DNA of 64,000 bases. Source: Paramacrobiotus metropolitanus (Eukaryota > Tardigrada > Eutardigrada > Parachela > Macrobiotidae). Position numbers and translations under genes: made by a program. The notes beneath the pieces are model-generated. The model ran no database searches. It was not told where the DNA came from and was given only the letters and a program-made list of their open reading frames with translations. This document shows, piece after piece, positions 57,921-64,000 of this stretch. Within the stretch, counting starts at the first letter, position 1. Each line of letters starts with the position of its first letter. The stretch is taken from the NCBI RefSeq assembly GCF_019649055.1, contig NW_026570329.1, positions 186,001-250,000 of the forward strand. The letters run 5' to 3'.

Positions 57921-60900
57921 TCAAACCCGCAGTGCAAGGCCAGGGTAATAAATCAACAAACCCCCAGCATTCGTTATTGCTTGGTGGGTAATTTGGATGT
58001 CGGAAGCCAGAACGACACGGTCAGGCTTCACACAGTCATCGCGACCATCCCGGTCCCACCGAATGGCCACCCCAGACTGCCGTCTCTCAATAACTTTGGC
58101 TAACTCCCAGATGCCATGCGAGCCCCGCGCAAACACCGCTGCATTGCGATCAAATCCCATGGACATGGACAAACTGCACCGCTCCTCCGTGGGGAAGGGC
58201 ACCGCCGGCTTCACTGCGGCATTCTGGTACATGAAGATGCTCCGCAGCTCGGAATCCGTCAGCAGACCGTTCTGCCACGAAAAAATAGAATACCTTCTCG
58301 TTCGACAACATTATCAAAAAAAATTAACATCCTCACCGTCGCGGGTCCATCCGCCAGCTGCGCGGCCGTCAGCAGGGGAAATCGCACCAGGAAGAGGGTG
58401 TCGCCCAGCATCTGACGCCGGTTGGCAGCGGACGGTTCCTTGTTATTCCGTTTGCAGCCTTCCGTGGCCCATCTGCAAAGGCAATCATGCGCAAAGTGCA
58501 ATCACAGCAGATTTTTAAAGCAATACTGGAAAACATTCAGTAATCTACAAAAAATCCACAAAAATTATAGGGTTCAGATCACACTTTCACCTGTTTCATA
58601 TTCCAAGCTTCATAATCAAACGGCGCTTTAAGAACTCGAAACAAGTAAAATCATGTTAAATTAAGAAACTGATCAAATTCAGTGCCGATTCAATAAAATA
58701 TTACCATAAAATGATTGTTGCAATTAACCAAAATATTTAAAGGTATATCTTTGCCTGGAACAGGAACATTTTTTTAACAAATAAACCTAAATAATTTATT
58801 GTTTAACTAGTAAAATAATTCAAAAACGGCCCAAAATCTTTCGACATTCATCCCTAACAAAAAATACCTCTCGACAGCCAGATAAATATCCTGCTCCCCA
58901 GCTGACAGTGTGCTGCGCTGCAGTAGTGTGCGCAGTGTGTCCTTACGGATCCCAGGGAAGTGCTCCGATCGCAGAATGTCGTCCGTCTTCGCATCCAGCA
59001 AATGGCAGCACTTTTCCAGAATGTTATCAGCATGCCACTCGACTGCCTGCAATAGAATACACTTCTGTCACATCCTCATTCCTCAGTCAGTTGAAAAAAA
59101 TAGAAAACTAAGAAAAAATCTTTAATTTATTATTCTCGTTTAGTCAAAATCCTCACGGCTACAACCAGAGGAGACTACTAAGATCCAACTATCTAATTAT
59201 CTGATTATTTAACTCGCTGAAATAGTGCGTAAATTCGACTCGTACAGTTATAAATACGAAGCGGAAGACATCAGTTTTATTCACCTGAAGTAGAGTATAC
59301 GAGCATTGTACATTGGCAAGGTAGGTTCAAGATAAATTGCTTTGCAGTTTGCACCCACCTGTTCCATAACGAATAAACAACTATCAACATCCAGCTGGCT
59401 GACAATTTTCTCCAAACAGATCTGCACCAGCGGAGCCACGTCGTATTTGTCCGCGCAGTTCATAGTGTGGAAACCATTGTCAGCGTTCAGATTCACCACT
59501 TGATCCGTGTACATGTAGCTATGACGGTCGAAAACAAAGAAATAAGAATCTGTCAGAACTCAGAATACACAATTATTTTAATAATTTTGAGCTAATCGCT
59601 TCATGAAGTACTGTGTAAATTTATTCCTTTAAAATTTAACTTACTGTATAAACAGTAAACTTAACTGCACAATAATTTAGTAACAATTAACTTCGTTGTA
59701 TTTACTTGATTTTAATAATTTAATTGCTAGACATTTTCCTAATATTACATCAATATGCGATATACATTTCTAATTTTCAGCAATAAAATTACCAGTTCAT
59801 CATTACGCTAATTTTTCGTTTTCAGCAGCACAGAATTCATGCAGCTGCTGCACAATGGCGGAACTTCACCTCAGCAGGTTAGCGAACGCGTCAGGCGAGA
59901 GCAGATATACTAGACCGCGTGCGATGACAAAGTGCTGCTTGTGGCAAAATTCAAAATGCACCATTAATTGGATTTACGCCCATTTTTTTACTGGAATTTT
60001 CAATATTTTTAAGTTAAGCAGTTTGACATGGTAAAGGTGCTGTGCGACTGAAAAAAGGCAGTAGCAATATGCATGGAGAAACATAAATTCAAAGATTGTT
60101 ATTCGTAACTGCTAGACAACGGGAGTACGGCACGACGACACAGTAGATTTGGAATTTCAGACACTCTCGGCATCTCCCGAAGACGGGAAAATGAAAATTC
60201 CAAAAATTCAGTTTTTGGAATTTTCAGAAGATGACAGGTTCAGCCAAAATGCTTAGCCTGGCAAATTTCCGAGCCGAGCTAAAACTCTGACCAATCACAG
60301 CTTCCTTGGCGTGACGTCAATTTCAATTTTCGGTAGCACGATCATTTTCGACTTCCGGTTGCATTTTGCTTTGGAGCAAATCGCACTAGGTACACTAACA
60401 GTGCAGAAGTATCGTTTGTGGCAATTTTTAACTTAAATTTGTCTGAGCCGCAGCACCGGGATAACATACCGAGGCGGTGAGCAGGCGACAGGCAGTACTG
60501 ACAATGCTTTACTCAATGTGACTGCTGCCAAATTACGTGCAAATTTTAAATATTCAAAAATCTTTAACTTTGTTTTTTCTTAAGCAAAAATTGTATCCAT
60601 AGGCTTGAAAAATACATAATAATATATACTTTTAGACAGTATGCATGGAGTTATTTATTTTGATTGCAGAGTAATGATATGACTCTCCGCAGTTAACATA
60701 GTCTTCTACGAGAAAGTAGAGAAAAGCATATGTTAGTATATCTGCTCTCGTCAGGCATGAAATCCGGAATGTCGATGGGAGCGACGCAATTCTCGGGCAA
60801 ACTCCCATAGAACATGGCGCGAAACACGGAACTGCGCATGGCCAAAATAGTCCTACAAAATTATGCCCAACGTGGTAACCACTCGGCGATGATGCTCACT

Positions 60901-61119
60901 CGCGATCCCAGTTCGCAGAAACTCGGATCATTTCGAGAGTCGAGAGAGTCATTACTTGTGAGCTTCGAGGATTTCCACTGGACCAAAATCACGACCAACC
61001 GCGAAGCGCACATCACTAAACTCTCCACTTGCTAAAGCCTGCTTCATACAGCTGATAACTCCCGCAGCAGGTTCTTCGCGTCGAGGACGTTTTGCACGAG
61101 TAACTTTCTTGGTTGCCAT
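57921..61119 (-). pseudogene. BTB8: long-form BTB-BACK gene interrupted by a transposon in exon 2
   Basis: Exons 61119-60956, exon 2 split into 60852-60751 and 59895-59870, 59518-59359, 59046-58868, 58472-58337, 58271-57921. Apart from an 855-bp insertion in exon 2 (59896-60750) no frame break is visible. Discounting the insertion and one copy of its target duplication, exon 2 has the family length of 123 bp and the coding sequence is 1113 bp (370 codons). The N-terminus is 5 residues longer than in BTB1 (MATKKVTRAKRPRREEP). The C-terminal SH3/Tudor-like module is complete (VFARG...WELAKVIERRQSGVAIRW). The insertion brings in-frame stops within the BTB fold, so this allele should be null unless the element is spliced out. 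Copy R8 lies about 0.5 kb upstream of the start. Confidence 0.82.
59896..60750. mobile_element. Non-autonomous DNA transposon (MITE-like, 855 bp)
   Basis: Terminal inverted repeats CGAGAGCAGATATACTA (59896-59912 and complement at 60734-60750), 17 bp, perfect. TCAGG flanks both sides (59891-59895, 60751-60755); because the repeat ends are C and G, the duplication can also be read as 7 or 8 bp ((C)GTCAGGC), so the superfamily is unclear. It contains a 14-bp-arm hairpin at 60193-60225 and no coding frame. The intact exon 2 sequence of the other BTB genes shows the empty site. Confidence 0.85.
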
Positions 61120-62408
61120 TCTGACGAGAAATTACGAGTTAGGCTCAGCTAGCTGTCGGATCGACTCTGATGAATCCAAATTTCCGGTCAAGGCAGAACG
61201 ATGCAAGATCAAAATCAAACAGGAAATTTATAAGCAGAATCTAATGAAATGGTAAAATTACAAAATACGATCACAAGGAAGTTAAAACATAAAAACTGGA
61301 AAAAATTTACAAATACTGAATACACTCAATACAGTACTGTATGTTCGCAGTCGGAGTCAGATCAATCATCACAGCGGAGAACCCAACAAAAAAGTGGCAG
61401 TTGCGTGCGCCTTGGGCTGCAGCAACATGAAAACCGTAAATCATGCACCGGAAACAAGCCTCGCTTTTCAGTTTTCGCTTTTCAGTTCAACTTTTTCTGG
61501 GTTTTGAACGTTTTGAGTGGAAGTGATTTCTTTTTTCTACTTATATTTTGGATAAATATAAGTATAGAAAACTGTGTATTTATGGTCCTTAACAGCGTTT
61601 TCTGTGCCTTGTTAATTCGGCAACGGTCAGCGCGGCGCGGGCGGTCAGGTCAGAGCGGCGCGCTCTGTTTGTATTTGTGAATCTGGACGGTGTTATTCTC
61701 CACGTTTCCGGTTAATTTGTGATAATTTCAGTAGTACTGTCTCCATGTGTAGAAAAATCTATCGTTTTCCGTGCTGCTTACGACTTTTCAACAAAATTAA
61801 AAGTATGAGTAGTTGAGCAGGTTGTGTTTATTAGCACAAGCCAGTCACACTGCAAGTTTTGCTAACAAAACAAGATTAATTAATTATAACCGCAAAAACA
61901 GGTGTATCTGTATTTGCATTTTGCAGTATCTTGGGCTTCAGTCTGCTGTTTGACGAAGCTTTATCAGAGATTCTGCCGTATCAGATAAGAAATATATATT
62001 GCCAGAGAGTGGTATATTAACTCTTCATGTTCTTAATATAAAACACAATCCGGCTAACTTGTTGACGGCGATTAGCAATGGCGCGCTAGGTTTGTACTCG
62101 AACCCATACTGACGTAATTCTGCGTATATATTATTCATAATTAGAAATGAGAACTGATAAACTTACAGCCTCTTACTGTTTACAAGGACGCGGCATAAAT
62201 CATCTATGCAAACGCATAACAAGATCCATGCAAAAGGCACTCGACCGACGTCAACCATCAACCGAAGAAAATAATCCACCATTCCGTACACATATCTCCA
62301 TACAAAACGCATTTTCACGACTTTGGATACTGAAAACAAATTGGTTTCCTACGTACCAATCTTTGCCCATAATCGCTTTGACAAACCGGCTATCCACGTC
62401 ACAACAAA
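61120..62408. other. Spacer between BTB8 and BTB9
   Basis: BTB8 5' flank, copy R8 and BTB9 3' flank. Open frames at 61249-61680 and 62147-62479 show no family and overlap the repeat or the flank, so they are not called. Confidence 0.45.
61540..61810 (-). repeat. BTB-cluster intergenic element, copy R8
   Basis: CTTGTTAATTCGGCAACGGT, GCGCGCTCTGTTTGTATTTG, CTCCACGTTTCCGGTTAATT and GTACTGTCTCCATGTGTAG; a GC-rich insertion widens the core. Upstream of BTB8 on the - strand. Confidence 0.55.
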
Positions 62409-63237
62409 TCAAACCCTCAGAACAGCGCCAGGGTAGTAAGTGGAGAAATTCGCAGCATTCGTTATTGACTGGTTGGTGAGCTGGATGTCGGAAACCAGAA
62501 CGACACGCTTAACACACACACTGTCCTTGCGACCATCCCGGGCCCACCGAATATCCACCACAGACTGCCGCCTCTCAATAATTTTGGCTAGCTCCCAGAT
62601 GCCACGCGAGCCCCATCTCGCAAACACTGCTTCATTTCGATTCAATCCCATGGCCATCGGTACGGTGTTGCGCTGCTCCGTAGGGAAGGGTAACTCCGGC
62701 TTCACAGCGGCATTGTGGTACACGAAGATATTCAGCAGCTCTCGGCAGCCGTCAGCAGACCGCTCTAACACAAGAAAATAGTATAACCTCCTCGTTTGAC
62801 GACATTTTAAAAAGGTCATTATCCTCACCGTCGTGGGCCCATCCGCCAGTTGCTCGGCCGTTAGCAGGGGGAAGCGCACCAGGAAGAGCGCGTCGACCAG
62901 CATCTGACGCCGGTTGGCAGCGGACGGTTCCATGTTATTCCCCTTACAGGCTTCCGCGACCCATCTGCAACAGTAGCGTAATCATGCGCAAAGTGCAATC
63001 ATACCAAAGACAATGCAACTCTAGCTGGAAAACGATCACTACAGCCTACAGAAAATTTACCGCTCGACAGCCAAACACCTTGGTAAATATCCTGCTCCCA
63101 GCTGACATCGTATCGCGTTGCAGTAGGGTGCGCAGTGGGATGCGTTTGAAGTGTTCCGATTGCAGAATCTTTTCCGTCTCCTCATCCAGTAAATGCCAGC
63201 ACTTTTCCAGAATATTATCAGCATGCCATTCGGTTGC
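62409..63237 (-). pseudogene. BTB9: partial, broken BTB-BACK member (exons 4-6)
   Basis: Exons 63237-63061, 62964-62829, 62764-62409. Exon 4 (ATEWHADNILEKCWHLLDEE) has lost 9 bp in the RQDT region and has further small indels near its 3' end that shift the frame (177 instead of 179 bp). Exon 6 has an extra base near GLLTAAE, after which the SH3/Tudor-like module continues in the shifted frame (VFARW...WELAKIIERRQSVVDIRW). Exons 1-3 are not visible before the window end; they may lie further right. Closest relative in the C-terminal exon: BTB8. Confidence 0.75.
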
Positions 63238-64000
63238 CTTCAATACAGAAACGCTTTCCTGTCATATCGTTGTTAAAATCACAAACCATGCAAGTTTAAT
63301 TTTTTCTAATTCATTTTTTCGTAATTCTCACGGCCATATAACCCGACGACACTACTACTGCTTTTAGAATTCGATGAAGAAGTAATTAAACTGTTTACAA
63401 TGTACAAAGTACAAACTACTGTATGTCCTGCATGCAGAAACACTTCTACTTCTGTTGTTTCTGCAAAATCTGCATTTTATTAAACATTTATAGAGTACAG
63501 TAATTACCACCGGTACACTGCCTAGTACTGCTGTAGTTCCAATACAGTTGCCCTCAAGAACATTTCCGTTTATTTGTGTGTATTGCACACTTCCTTAACC
63601 CAGGATCAAAGTGCCTTTACAGTTTACACCATTCAGTTTCACGATAGATCCATCATCTGCATCTCCTGCAGTTTTTGGTTTTGCCCTTTTTTCTTATGGA
63701 ATCAAACAAAAAACTTGTGTTCAACTGCATGCAAAAGAAACATAGTACGATAACTCGTTACGTGTGATAACTCGTACTTGTGTACCTTATCACATTTAAT
63801 GTGACTTTTTACCACATGATACGTTTTATTAACTAACGAAACAGCATAAATAACAGCATAACAATTAACAAACATCGTAAATAACAGCATAACATTTAAC
63901 AAGTACATATAGATGTAATCATGTACAGATACGCAGAAGAAGAGCACGATAGCGGCGCATGCGCATCAGCGGCCCGAGAAGTGCGGTTGCGCTAAAAATT
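63238..64000. other. Right end of window, no feature recognised
   Basis: AT-rich sequence. I searched for the expected BTB9 exon 3 (the conserved CADKYD region and the TACATGTAGCT border) and did not find it. The - strand frame at 63702-63947 looks like AT-rich noise. Confidence 0.5.

Noticed and set aside
20880-61810. R elements as solo LTRs or transposons
   Set aside because: I see no TG...CA ends, no terminal inverted repeats and no target duplications, and copies are in one orientation and tied to the BTB units. Segmental duplication explains them better.
1-64000. tRNA or rRNA genes
   Set aside because: I found no cloverleaf-like gene or rRNA segment by eye; the only tRNA-like piece is the complement of the retrotransposon primer-binding site.

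Overview
This window is animal nuclear DNA, not bacterial: genes are split by GT-AG introns, the proteins are metazoan types (C2H2 zinc fingers of Ikaros/hunchback type, BTB-BACK proteins), and the spacers carry animal transposons. An ecdysozoan invertebrate is likely; a tardigrade or an arthropod would fit, but I cannot name the species from sequence alone.

Left part (1-20.8 kb, + strand): two tandem paralogous zinc-finger genes. Gene A (CDS 2475-5971, 460 aa) and gene B (CDS 15972-20736, 710 aa) share three pairs of C2H2 fingers, the same start sequence, a probable 5' UTR intron just upstream of the ATG, and a C-terminal finger pair of Ikaros/hunchback dimerisation type. Between them lie about 9 kb with no recognisable coding gene, most of it probably the 5' UTR intron of gene B.

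Right part (21.4-63.2 kb): a cluster of nine loci of one BTB-BACK gene family. The six-exon pattern is almost invariant (coding lengths 149/123/160/179/136/~350 bp). Seven loci plus one fragment lie on the - strand and one (BTB5) on the + strand. The PHR domain usual in BTBD-type proteins is missing. It is replaced by a short SH3/Tudor-like C-terminal module, or, in BTB5 and BTB7, by an unrelated short exon. BTB1, BTB5 and BTB7 have open reading frames throughout; BTB3 has a 7-bp insertion but can start at an internal ATG; BTB2, 4, 6, 8 and 9 are broken. This is a birth-and-death family whose members may be Cullin-3 substrate adaptors (inference).

A conserved non-coding element of about 150-250 bp (GC-rich core, ETS-like and E-box-like motifs) recurs at least eight times between the BTB loci, commonly 0.5-0.9 kb upstream of the next - strand ATG; it may be a promoter duplicated with the genes.

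Mobile DNA: a Ty3/gypsy-type LTR retrotransposon (25670-32141, - strand, 4-bp target duplication) with an internal deletion that removed integrase and half of one LTR; a decayed intron-containing hAT transposon (36942-40790) with perfect 16-bp terminal inverted repeats; and an 855-bp non-autonomous DNA transposon inserted in exon 2 of BTB8.
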